From assembly GCA_023388835.1 (NCBI GenBank), contig JAEWFK010000083.1, positions 1 through 11,695 on the forward strand: a stretch of DNA of 11,695 nt, given 5' to 3'. Both the position numbers and the translations under genes were made by a program. This stretch comes from Pseudomonadota bacterium (lineage in GTDB: Bacteria > Pseudomonadota > Gammaproteobacteria > Burkholderiales > Burkholderiaceae_B). The notes below the pieces were generated by a model. That model had not been told where the DNA came from. It saw only the letters and a list, made by a program, of their open reading frames with translations, and searched no databases. Positions 1 through 7,382 of the stretch are shown piece after piece. Each line of letters opens with the position of its first letter. Positions within the stretch are counted from its first letter, which is position 1.

Positions 1-587
1 GAACCGAGATCCATGAGGCCTTGCGTATAGGCGGCCATGTCCAGGTCGGGCGCTGCATGGCCCAGTGCTTCTTCCGCCAAGGTCCAGAGCCGCTGTTCTA
101 CCGCTCGCAAGCCCGGGTAGCCACGTACACCAAAGTAGCGAGTGAAGACCCGTTTTACGTTGCCGTCCATGATGGGAGTTCGCTCGCCCCAGGAAAAGGC
201 GGCGATGGCGGCGGCGGTGGACCGTCCGATGCCCGGCAGCTGGGCAATGTCGGACGCGGCCGGCGGAAAACGGCCGCCGTGTTCGGCGACGAGCACCTGC
301 GCGCAGCGATGAAGATTCCGAGCGCGGGCGTAGTAGCCCAGCCCGGCCCAATACGGCATGACCGCTTCCTGGTCCGCAGATGCGAGTGATGCGATGTCGG
401 GGAAGCGTTCAAGAAAGCGTTGGTAGTAGGGGATGACGGTGGAAACCTGCGTCTGCTGCAGCATGATTTCCGAGAGCCAGATTCGGTAGGGGTCGCGAGT
501 GCCCTGCCAAGGCAGATGGTGGCGGCCGTGCCTGCGCTGCCAGTCGCAGATACGTGACGCGAGCTCAATGGCGTGTTCGGTTTGCAT
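1..587 (-). CDS. mutY: A/G-specific adenine DNA glycosylase MutY (3' end cut by window edge)
   Basis: MutY removes adenine mispaired with 8-oxoguanine in base excision repair. The frame read down from the ATG at 587 gives 195 residues without a stop and leaves the window. Family-typical E. coli MutY is about 350 aa, so this is roughly the N-terminal 55%. The sequence has LPWQ at 25-28, SEIMLQQTQ at 39-47 with the catalytic Glu at 40, the helix-hairpin-helix LPGIGRSTA at 117-125, and MDGNVKR at 140-146 with the catalytic Asp at 141. These sit 3 residues later than E37 and D138 of the E. coli enzyme. The 4Fe-4S cysteines would lie beyond the edge. The gene starts 2 bases after the ftsX stop and has no clear Shine-Dalgarno of its own, so it is probably translated by coupling to ftsX. 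Identification is firm; the exact start is likely but not proven. Confidence 0.95.
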   Translation of the reverse strand, partial: MQTEHAIELASRICDWQRRHGRHHLPWQGTRDPYRIWLSEIMLQQTQVSTVIPYYQRFLERFPDIASLASADQEAVMPYWAGLGYYARARNLHRCAQVLVAEHGGRFPPAASDIAQLPGIGRSTAAAIAAFSWGERTPIMDGNVKRVFTRYFGVRGYPGLRAVEQRLWTLAEEALGHAAPDLDMAAYTQGLMDLG

Positions 588-589
588 GC

Positions 590-1498
590 TTAGAAACGGG
601 TGTTGCGCGTGACCGACCAGCGTGCCGAGAGCGCCCCCAGGATGGCAACGACCATGCCTGCGAGCAGCAGGCTCACGGGGTCGGGGAGCTGCAGCGACAG
701 CTGCGCGCCATAGCTGCTGGCGAGCCGATTGATCACCGTATTCAGCGGCTGGAGGGCTGCCCATGCCAGGACGATGGCGAGCGCGGAGGAGACCGCCCCG
801 GTCAGTGCGCCAAGGTAGAGAAACGGCCGGCGGACGAAGGATTCGGTCGCCCCGACGAGCCTGGCCACGGCGATTTCCTCGCGCTGGGTGAGTGCCTGCA
901 GCCGGACCGTGTTGAAGACCGTGGCCAGCACGACCACGGCCACGCCCAGGGCCAGCATCCAGAGGCTCATGCCCAGGAAATCCAGCATGGATTGCAACCG
1001 CTGCACCCATGCGCTGTCCACCTGCACGGAATCTACCCCTTCCAGGCTTTCCCATTCAGTGCTCAGCCTGTTGCTCGTCGCGGCGATCTCAGGGTGTTGC
1101 TGCAAAGTGATGACGATGGCGTCTGGCAGGGGGTTGTCCGGCAGGACCGCAAGGGCGTCTGACCAGGCAGGCCTGCGACGCAGCTCAGCCAGGGCCCGAT
1201 CACGGTCGACGACCGCGAGCGATGCGATATGCTCGGTGTGCCGCGCCTGCAGTTCTGCACCGAGGCGCTTCGCCGTGCCGGCCGGCGCGTTGCGATCGAG
1301 GTAGAGCGTGACTTCGGCGGAAACGGGGATCTGCCGGAGCACAGGTTGCGCCGTATCAAGCACCGCCGCCACGACGATCGGAACCGCAAGGCTCAGGCTG
1401 ATGACCAGAATATTGCAAAGGGACGAGAACGGCTGGCTTCCGAGCCGCCGCAAGGCCACGCTCATGGCATAGCGTTGTTGGTTGAGCCAGCGCTTCAT
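590..1498 (-). CDS. ftsX: Cell division protein FtsX (permease-like subunit of FtsEX)
   Basis: FtsX is the inner-membrane partner of the ATPase FtsE. In Gram-negative bacteria FtsEX sits at the septum and activates peptidoglycan amidases through EnvC-type partners (family knowledge). The 302-aa protein has the expected layout: a short cytoplasmic N-terminus, a hydrophobic helix at about 26-48, a periplasmic domain at about 50-175, then three helices at about 176-198, 226-249 and 274-294. The cytoplasmic segment REEIAVARLVGATESFVRRP at about 206-225, before the third helix, is the best-conserved FtsX motif. Its ATG overlaps the ftsE TGA in an ATGA at 1495-1498, and no separate Shine-Dalgarno is visible, which implies translational coupling. 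The length is close to the usual 300-350 aa. Confidence 0.96.
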   Translation of the reverse strand: MKRWLNQQRYAMSVALRRLGSQPFSSLCNILVISLSLAVPIVVAAVLDTAQPVLRQIPVSAEVTLYLDRNAPAGTAKRLGAELQARHTEHIASLAVVDRDRALAELRRRPAWSDALAVLPDNPLPDAIVITLQQHPEIAATSNRLSTEWESLEGVDSVQVDSAWVQRLQSMLDFLGMSLWMLALGVAVVVLATVFNTVRLQALTQREEIAVARLVGATESFVRRPFLYLGALTGAVSSALAIVLAWAALQPLNTVINRLASSYGAQLSLQLPDPVSLLLAGMVVAILGALSARWSVTRNTRF

Positions 1499-2163
1499 TC
1501 GGCACCCGGAACGTCGGTGAAGCGGCCGGCTTCTATCCGCATGGTGCGGTTTGCGTACGAGGCCATGAGACTGCGGTCATGAGACGCAATCAATGTGGTG
1601 ACCCCCACCCGGTTGAAGTCGCGAAAGACGTCCATGATACGGCGGGCGCTGTCTTCGTCAAGGTTGGCGGTGGGCTCGTCGGCAATCAGGATGGAGGGCC
1701 GGTTCACGATGGCGCGGGCGATGGCCAGGCGCTGTTGTTCCCCGCCCGACATCTCGATCGGATTCAGATCTTCCTTGCCGGACAGACCGACCTTTTCCAT
1801 GGCGGCACGTGCTCGCGACTGCGACTGCCCGGGCGCCAGACCGGTCACTGCCAGCGGTAACAGCACATTTTGCATGGCGTTGCGGTCATAGAGCAGATGC
1901 GCGTCCTGAAGAATGACGCCGACGGCGCGTCGGAGATAGGGGCGCGCCCGTACCTGCATGCGATCGCTGCGATGGCCGTTTACAAGAATGGCGCCCCGGC
2001 TGGGAGGCTCGAGGCCGCCGATGAGCTTGAGCAATGTGGATTTCCCCGCGCCCGACGGCCCGGATACGAACACGAACTCGCCCGGCTGGATGCGGAAATT
2101 GATATCCGCAAGGATATTCCGGCCACGGCCATAGGACTTGAATACATGCTGGAATTCGATCAT
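1495..2163 (-). CDS. ftsE: Cell division ATP-binding protein FtsE
   Basis: FtsE is the cytoplasmic ABC ATPase that drives FtsX. I place the start at the ATG at 2163 (MIEFQHVFKSYG), giving 222 aa, the same length as E. coli FtsE. A TTG at 2181 would add six residues with no family support. Motifs: Walker A GPSGAGKST at 35-43, Q-loop Gln at 86, ABC signature SGGEQ at 139-143, Walker B ILIADE at 158-163, D-loop NLD at 167-169 and the H-loop in IASHDRS near the C-terminus. All catalytic elements are intact. It is the first gene of ftsE-ftsX-mutY. Unlike E. coli, ftsY is not directly upstream; the neighbour is the divergent aap operon. No strong Shine-Dalgarno precedes the ATG. Confidence 0.96.
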   Translation of the reverse strand: MIEFQHVFKSYGRGRNILADINFRIQPGEFVFVSGPSGAGKSTLLKLIGGLEPPSRGAILVNGHRSDRMQVRARPYLRRAVGVILQDAHLLYDRNAMQNVLLPLAVTGLAPGQSQSRARAAMEKVGLSGKEDLNPIEMSGGEQQRLAIARAIVNRPSILIADEPTANLDEDSARRIMDVFRDFNRVGVTTLIASHDRSLMASYANRTMRIEAGRFTDVPGAE

Positions 2164-2295
2164 CGGGCCATCATGGAACAAGATGTCTCAAGGGATATCC
2201 CCCATGTTATGGGCGGCGTTCCAACGGCTACATTCTTGAGGCCGTGGATGCCCATTGTATGCCACGAAGAAGAAGCCAAATGAAGAGGAGACCGT
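2164..2295. promoter_or_regulatory. Divergent intergenic region ftsE / aapJ
   Basis: This 132-bp gap must hold the promoters for both ftsEX-mutY (leftward) and the aap operon (rightward). I could not find a convincing sigma70 or sigma54 pair in either direction. Two adjoining inverted repeats are visible: the perfect palindrome GGGATATCCC at 2192-2201 and CCCAT-GTT-ATGGG at 2201-2213. They may be a regulator site, but I cannot assign a factor. A good Shine-Dalgarno, AAGAGGAG, lies at about 2282-2289, just before aapJ. Confidence 0.4.
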
Positions 2296-3312
2296 ATGAA
2301 ACTACAAAAAGCGTTGGTCATTGGCGCGTCCGTAATGTGCTTGAGCGCGACAGCACAGGCGGGTGAAACATTCGATGCAGTGAAGAAGAAGGGCTTCGTC
2401 CAGTGCGGCGTCCACACCGGCCTGCCCGGGTTCTCGATCGCTGACAGCAAGGGTGAATGGAATGGTATCGACGTAGACGTCTGCCGGGCGATCGCCGCCA
2501 TGGTGTTCGGCGACTCCACAAAGTTCAAGACCACGTCGGTCACGACCCAGCAGCGCTTCACGGCCCTGCAGTCGGGTGAGATCGATGTCCTGACTCGCAA
2601 CACCACTGCCACCGTGACGCGCGACACCACGCTCGGCCTCATGAGTGCGGGCATCAATTATTACGACAGCCAGGGCATCATGGTGAAGAAGGAAATTGGC
2701 GTCAGCAGCGCCAAGGAACTCGACAACGCCACCGTCTGCGTGCAGCCGGGCACCACCACCGAACTGAACCTGGCGGATTGGTTCCGCTCCAACGGGTTGA
2801 AGTTTACCCCGGTGGTCATCAACAGCCCCGATGAAGCCATGCGCTCTTACGAGGGCGGCCGCTGCGATGCTTTCACGACCGACAAATCGGGTCTGGCAAC
2901 CGTGCGCACCACGCTACCGAACCCAGACGATCACGTGATCCTGCCTGAAGACTTCTCCAAGGAGCCGCTGGGTCCCATGGTCCGTCAGGGCGACGACGAA
3001 TGGTTCATGGTGGTGCGGTGGGCGCTCAACGCCATGCTCGAAGCCGAGGAATACGGCATCACTTCGAAAAACCTCGATGAAATGAGCAAGAGCTCCAACC
3101 CCAACATCCAGCGTATCCTCGGCGTAACGGGCGAGATAGGCAAGGGCCTCGGTATCGACAACAAGTGGGCCTACAACATCATCAAGCAGGTCGGAAACTA
3201 CGGCGAGTCCTTCGACCGCAACATCGGCGCATCGTCGCCCATGAAGCTTGAGCGCGGCCTCAATGCCCAATGGAGGGACGGCGGCCTGATGTACGGCTGG
3301 CCCATCCGTTGA
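2296..3312 (+). CDS. aapJ: General L-amino-acid ABC transporter, periplasmic binding protein (AapJ/BztA type)
   Basis: This is the periplasmic amino-acid receptor for the permease encoded by the next genes. The 338-aa protein starts with a classic signal peptide (MKLQKALVIG..., predicted cleavage after AQA at 20-22), leaving about 316 residues. The mature part has the family-3 solute-binding pattern: VKKKGFVQCGV at 29-39, DVDVCRAIAA at 59-68, RFTALQSGEIDVLTRNTT at 87-104 and GGRCDAFTTDKSGL at 187-200. Four cysteines (37, 63, 148, 190) could pair in the oxidising periplasm. A good AAGAGGAG Shine-Dalgarno precedes the ATG. The first position in a J-Q-M-P operon and the large AapJ-type size, against about 250 aa for ordinary polar amino-acid receptors, support broad L-amino-acid specificity as in the Rhizobium Aap and Rhodobacter Bzt systems. 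The actual substrates cannot be read from sequence. Confidence 0.93.
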   Translation: MKLQKALVIGASVMCLSATAQAGETFDAVKKKGFVQCGVHTGLPGFSIADSKGEWNGIDVDVCRAIAAMVFGDSTKFKTTSVTTQQRFTALQSGEIDVLTRNTTATVTRDTTLGLMSAGINYYDSQGIMVKKEIGVSSAKELDNATVCVQPGTTTELNLADWFRSNGLKFTPVVINSPDEAMRSYEGGRCDAFTTDKSGLATVRTTLPNPDDHVILPEDFSKEPLGPMVRQGDDEWFMVVRWALNAMLEAEEYGITSKNLDEMSKSSNPNIQRILGVTGEIGKGLGIDNKWAYNIIKQVGNYGESFDRNIGASSPMKLERGLNAQWRDGGLMYGWPIR

Positions 3313-3358
3313 GCCTGCCGTACCTGATGTAAACGCCTAGGGGCGGGCCGGCAGGCTC
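3311..3358 (+). repeat. Stem-loop between aapJ and the first permease gene
   Basis: GAGCCTGCCG at 3311-3320 pairs perfectly with CGGCAGGCTC at 3349-3358, a 10-bp stem with a 28-nt loop, and the 5' arm overlaps the aapJ stop codon. No U-run follows, so it is not a standard intrinsic terminator. Stem-loops after binding-protein genes commonly protect the upstream mRNA and reduce permease expression. That role is inferred here, not shown. Confidence 0.6.
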
Positions 3359-3411
3359 GCGCCCGTCCCTATTACTCGGAAGGCCTGGCGCCTAGCCGGT
3401 AAAGCTACCCC

Positions 3412-4599
3412 ATGATGAAAGAAACCTCATCTGTCCCGGCGCCTCGGCGCAGGCGTTTTTCCTGGAACGATCCCGCGACCCGGGCCTTGCTATATCAGGC
3501 CATCGTGCTCGGGCTGGTCGGCTTCGTCGTCTGGTATCTGGTTTCCAACACGCTGCATAATCTTGCGGTTCGCAATATTTCTACGGGCTTCGGGTTCCTG
3601 GAGCGCGAAGCCGGCTTCGCCATCGGCGAGTCGCCCGTGGCCTATACCCCCGCAGACACCTACGGCCGCGCCATATGGGTGGGCCTGCTCAATACCCTGC
3701 GTATCTCGGTCGTCGGCATCGTTCTGGCCACTCTGCTCGGCACGCTGATCGGTATTGCGCGGCTGTCCAAAAACTGGCTGGTGTCAGGTGTGGCCTCCGT
3801 CTACGTCGAAGTGATGCGCAACATTCCGCTGTTGCTTCAGCTCTTCTTCTGGTATGCCATCATCACCGAAAACATGCCGGGGCCGCGTCAGGCGCTCGAA
3901 CCCCTGCCAGGCGTTTTTCTTTCCAATCGGGGTCTGAAGCTTCCATCGCTGCACGGAGACGCGATCGATTGGATACTCGGTGGCCTGGGCGTCGCCATCG
4001 TATTAGTGATCGTGGTCGCGAACTGGGCGCGCAAGCGCCAGGCCGCCACGGGCCAGATCTTCCCGCTAGGCGGGGTCTCTGTAGCGCTGCTTCTGGCACT
4101 GCCGCTGGCGGGCTGGATGGCGGGAGGCGCTGAACTCGGCGTCGAGTTTCCCGAACTCAAGGGCTTCAACTTCGTGGGTGGCATCACGCTGTCGCCAGAG
4201 TTCTCGGCGCTGCTGCTGGGACTAGTGATTTACACGGCCGCGTTTGTCGCCGAGGTCGTTCGTTCGGGCATACAGTCTGTGGGACAGGGGCAATGGGAAG
4301 CGGCAAACGCTCTGGGTCTGTCGCGCGGCCGGGCGCTCAGGCTGGTGATTCTGCCCCAAGCGCTGCGCGTCATCATTCCTCCGATGACCAGTCAATATCT
4401 CAATCTCACGAAGAACAGTTCGCTCGCGGTAGCCATTGGCTATCCGGATATCGTGTCCGTCGTGAATACCACTCTGAACCAGACCGGCCAGGCCATTGAA
4501 GGCATTCTCATCATCATGGCGGCTTATCTCACGGTGAGCCTGTCGATCTCCATCTTCATGAACTGGTACAACAAGCGCATTGCGCTGGTGGAGCGCTGA
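3412..4599 (+). CDS. aapQ: General L-amino-acid ABC transporter permease (AapQ/BztB type)
   Basis: This is one of two inner-membrane permeases that form the amino-acid channel with the product of the next gene. The 395-aa protein has a first hydrophobic helix at about 27-46, a periplasmic stretch at 48-85 and a HisM-type permease core starting around 88 (GRAIWVGLLNTLRISVVGIV at 85-104). Further hydrophobic segments lie at about 186-205, 220-237 and 265-283. The EAA loop that contacts the ATPase is at 297-316 (EAANALGLSRG...LPQ). The length matches AapQ, which is larger than simple HisM permeases because of extra helices inserted between the first and last core segments. Two ATGs start the frame (3412 and 3415) and the Shine-Dalgarno is weak, so either could be used. 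It follows aapJ by 99 bases and ends 1 base before aapM. Confidence 0.93.
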   Translation: MMKETSSVPAPRRRRFSWNDPATRALLYQAIVLGLVGFVVWYLVSNTLHNLAVRNISTGFGFLEREAGFAIGESPVAYTPADTYGRAIWVGLLNTLRISVVGIVLATLLGTLIGIARLSKNWLVSGVASVYVEVMRNIPLLLQLFFWYAIITENMPGPRQALEPLPGVFLSNRGLKLPSLHGDAIDWILGGLGVAIVLVIVVANWARKRQAATGQIFPLGGVSVALLLALPLAGWMAGGAELGVEFPELKGFNFVGGITLSPEFSALLLGLVIYTAAFVAEVVRSGIQSVGQGQWEAANALGLSRGRALRLVILPQALRVIIPPMTSQYLNLTKNSSLAVAIGYPDIVSVVNTTLNQTGQAIEGILIIMAAYLTVSLSISIFMNWYNKRIALVER

Positions 4600-4600
4600 C

Positions 4601-5692
4601 ATGAGTGCAGACCCCTCGACCATCGCACTGGCGCCGCGAACACCGGTCAACCGTATGGGCTGGCTGAAGGCGAATCTTTTTTCTTCGCCCCTGAATGCGC
4701 TGCTGACGATACTGGTGGCGTGGCTGCTGGTAATGGCGGTGCCCGCCATGCTGGATTGGCTCTTCTTCGACGCGGATTTCACTTCGGACACGGCGCAGGA
4801 ATGCCGCCAGGCTCAGGGCGCATGCTGGGCCTTCATTGCCGAGAAACACCGGCTCATTTTGTTTGGCGTGTATCCCTACGATGAGCAATGGCGGCCCCTG
4901 CTGGCCACGGTGATCCTTGTAGGGATACTGATCTGCAGCGCCATCCGCTACTTTTGGAAGCCTTGGCTCGCCCTATTGTGGGTCGGAGCCCTCACAGCCG
5001 TCGCCGTGCTGATGTGGGGCGGCGTGCTGGGGCTTTCGCACGTCGAAAACGATCGTTGGGGCGGCTTGCCGCTCACGCTTATCCTATCCACCTTCGGTAT
5101 TGCCGTTGCATTTCCCTTTGGCGTATTGCTGGCCCTTGGGCGCAGGTCGCACATGCCGGCCGTCAAGGCCTTGTGCGTCGTTTACATCGAACTGATACGC
5201 GGTGTGCCCCTGATCAGTCTGCTCTTCATGTCGTCGGTCATGTTGCCGTTGTTCCTCCCCGAAGGCCTGACCATCGACAAACTGTTGCGTGCGCAGATCG
5301 CGATCATCCTGTTCGCCGCCGCCTATATTGCGGAAACCGTGCGCGGCGGCCTGCAGTCCATATCCAAAGGGCAATACGAAGGCGCTGACTCGCTCGGGCT
5401 GAGCTACTGGCAGCAGACCCGGCTCATCATTCTGCCGCAGGCGCTCAAGGTCGTGATTCCTCCGTTGGTGGGGATCTTCATATCCCTGTTCAAGGATACG
5501 TCGCTGGTGGTGATCATAGGCATCTTCGATCTCACGCAAGCAGCCAAGGTGGCCATTGCCGACGCGGCATGGCGCGGGTTCAGCGTGGAAGCCTACGTGT
5601 TCATCGCCGTCATTTATTTCATTTTCTGCTTTGCGATCTCCCGTTATAGCCAGGGGCTGGAACGCCACCTGGACAAGGGATATCAGCGCTGA
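4601..5692 (+). CDS. aapM: General L-amino-acid ABC transporter permease (AapM/BztC type)
   Basis: This is the second permease of the amino-acid importer. I choose the ATG at 4601 (MSADPSTIALAP), 363 aa, because it is preceded by GGTGGAG at about 4586-4592 and lies 1 base after the aapQ stop. An upstream in-frame start at 4580 would overlap aapQ for no reason. Hydrophobic segments occur at about 32-54, 98-117, 121-145, 157-179, 190-220, 230-247 and in the C-terminal quarter. The EAA loop is at about 260-280 (EGADSLGLSYW...LPQ), with Gly replacing the first Ala of the motif, a mild variant. A cysteine-containing extracytoplasmic segment (DTAQECRQAQGACW, about 63-76) follows the first helix. 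The tail QGLERHLDKGYQR is typical of the family. It is followed by aapP after 22 bases. Confidence 0.94.
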   Translation: MSADPSTIALAPRTPVNRMGWLKANLFSSPLNALLTILVAWLLVMAVPAMLDWLFFDADFTSDTAQECRQAQGACWAFIAEKHRLILFGVYPYDEQWRPLLATVILVGILICSAIRYFWKPWLALLWVGALTAVAVLMWGGVLGLSHVENDRWGGLPLTLILSTFGIAVAFPFGVLLALGRRSHMPAVKALCVVYIELIRGVPLISLLFMSSVMLPLFLPEGLTIDKLLRAQIAIILFAAAYIAETVRGGLQSISKGQYEGADSLGLSYWQQTRLIILPQALKVVIPPLVGIFISLFKDTSLVVIIGIFDLTQAAKVAIADAAWRGFSVEAYVFIAVIYFIFCFAISRYSQGLERHLDKGYQR

Positions 5693-5714
5693 TCGAGCGG
5701 ACAAGGAGTCGAGC

Positions 5715-6455
<741 letters not shown>

Positions 6456-6586
6456 TCCGTCTGGGTTAAGGGGGGCTGCCAGCCGATTGCTCTTCTCCGA
6501 ACCAAACTGTAACAGTACCTGGGCCGAGCCCTTGCTAGCATGTACTGCGGCAGAAGCAGAGTCTGCGCACAAAAAGGAGAAACCCT
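6456..6586 (+). promoter_or_regulatory. Intergenic region and leader of the OmpA-like lipoprotein gene
   Basis: These 131 bases separate aapP from the lipoprotein gene. The region has the perfect inverted repeat ACTGT-A-ACAGT at 6506-6516 and a strong Shine-Dalgarno AAGGAGA at 6574-6580, 6 bases before the ATG. A promoter is likely here, because the gene differs in function from the transporter, but every -35/-10 pair I tried was poor (for example TTGCTC at 6487 with TAACAG at 6510). The promoter position is therefore left open. Confidence 0.35.
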
Positions 6587-7249
6587 ATGAAAGAAATCAC
6601 GCGTACTGCACGGCTGGCATGTTGCGTTGGCGCCTTGACCCTTGCGGTCGGCTGCGCAACGAATGGACAAATGGGCCAAGGCGGCCGCACCGCCATGGGT
6701 GCGGGCGCCGGCGCCGCGGTGGGAGCCGGTTTGGGAGCCCTGATCGGGGATAGCAGCCGTGCGGCCGCCATCGGGGCGGGCATTGGCGCAGTGGCGGGCG
6801 GGATTGCCGGCTACAACTGGTCCGGCGTCAAGAATGATGTCGAGCAGTCGGGCGCGGCAAGCCTCGGCGTGGACGTCACGGAGATGCCCGACGGCACCTT
6901 GCGAGTCAATATTCCCAGCAATGTGTCCTTTGACACTGGCAAGTACGACTTGAAGCCAGCGCTGCTGCCGGTGCTGGACAGCGTCGCGCGCGCACTGGTT
7001 CAGCATCCTGAGCTTCGCGCAAAGTCGATTGGGCATACTGACAGCACGGGTCCCATGCAGGTCAACCAGACTCTGTCGGTCAATCGCGCGAATGCCGTCA
7101 CAAATTACCTGGCCAGCCGCGGGGTTTCCGCCACCAAGCTGATGTCTGAAGGCCGTGGGCCCAACAACCCCGTGGCCGACAATGCCACGGCGGAAGGTCG
7201 GGCCATGAATCGCCGCGTCGAACTCTATCTGTACGCGGTTCAACAGTAA
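6587..7249 (+). CDS. OmpA-family lipoprotein with glycine-zipper domain (YiaD-like)
   Basis: This is a predicted outer-membrane lipoprotein that anchors to peptidoglycan. The 220-aa protein starts with a lipoprotein signal: charged MKEITRTAR, a hydrophobic core, then lipobox LAVGC with the acylated Cys at 23. Residues about 38-76 are a Gly/Ala-rich glycine zipper (GAGAGAAVGAGLGALIG...GAGIGAVAGGIAG), able to insert in or oligomerise at the membrane. Residues about 95-220 form an OmpA C-terminal domain with FDTGKYDLKP at 115-124, GHTDSTG at 149-155 and NRRVELY at 208-214. Asp152 and Arg167, spaced as D271 and R286 in E. coli OmpA, are the expected diaminopimelate-binding residues. Length and order match E. 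coli YiaD. It appears monocistronic: own leader, strong Shine-Dalgarno, strong terminator. I leave the symbol empty because several paralogues of this type exist per genome. Confidence 0.93.
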   Translation: MKEITRTARLACCVGALTLAVGCATNGQMGQGGRTAMGAGAGAAVGAGLGALIGDSSRAAAIGAGIGAVAGGIAGYNWSGVKNDVEQSGAASLGVDVTEMPDGTLRVNIPSNVSFDTGKYDLKPALLPVLDSVARALVQHPELRAKSIGHTDSTGPMQVNQTLSVNRANAVTNYLASRGVSATKLMSEGRGPNNPVADNATAEGRAMNRRVELYLYAVQQ

Positions 7250-7256
7250 TAAAGTG

Positions 7257-7286
7257 TGCCGCCTGCGACGCCTCGCACTGGCGGCA
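7257..7286 (+). repeat. Bulged hairpin directly after the lipoprotein stop codon
   Basis: TGCCGCC (7257-7263) pairs with GGCGGCA (7280-7286), and inside it TGCGA (7264-7268) pairs with TCGCA (7273-7277) around a CGCC loop, leaving a 2-nt bulge. No U-run follows, so it is probably a 3'-end stabiliser or accessory to the terminator 20 bases downstream. Confidence 0.55.
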
Positions 7287-7305
7287 AGCTCTGCCATAAA
7301 GCACC

Positions 7306-7337
7306 ATCGGCCCTGATGATCAGGGCCGATTTTTTTT
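7306..7337 (+). terminator. Rho-independent terminator of the lipoprotein gene
   Basis: ATCGGCCCTGA (7306-7316) and TCAGGGCCGAT (7320-7330) form a perfect 11-bp stem with a TGA loop, followed by a run of 8 T (7330-7337). Read from the minus strand the stem is not followed by a U-run, so it acts mainly on the plus-strand transcript and only poorly, if at all, on thiC. Confidence 0.95.
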
Positions 7338-7382
7338 GAAGCTCCGACGCCCTCGCGGGGCGCCGTTCGTGCCGTCAGCCCC

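Noticed and set aside
155..568. A 137-codon minus-strand frame in the mutY region.
   Set aside because: It is in a different frame from MutY. The true mutY frame carries the catalytic Glu and Asp and runs through the edge.
554..1162. A 202-codon plus-strand frame opposite ftsX.
   Set aside because: It is antisense to a well-supported FtsX, and its composition (His, Gln, Arg, Asp-rich) is a shadow signature.
2164..2181. A TTG start at 2181 extending FtsE by six residues.
   Set aside because: The ATG at 2163 gives exactly the 222 aa of E. coli FtsE and the extension has no family support.
5556..5714. Extension of the AapP ATPase to 5556.
   Set aside because: It would overlap aapM by over 130 bases. 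The ATG at 5715 has an AAGGAG ribosome site and the family-typical N-terminus.
6469..6484. G6 run and GGCT-GCC-AGCC hairpin as a terminator of the aap operon.
   Set aside because: The stem is 4 bp with no U-run, too weak to call.
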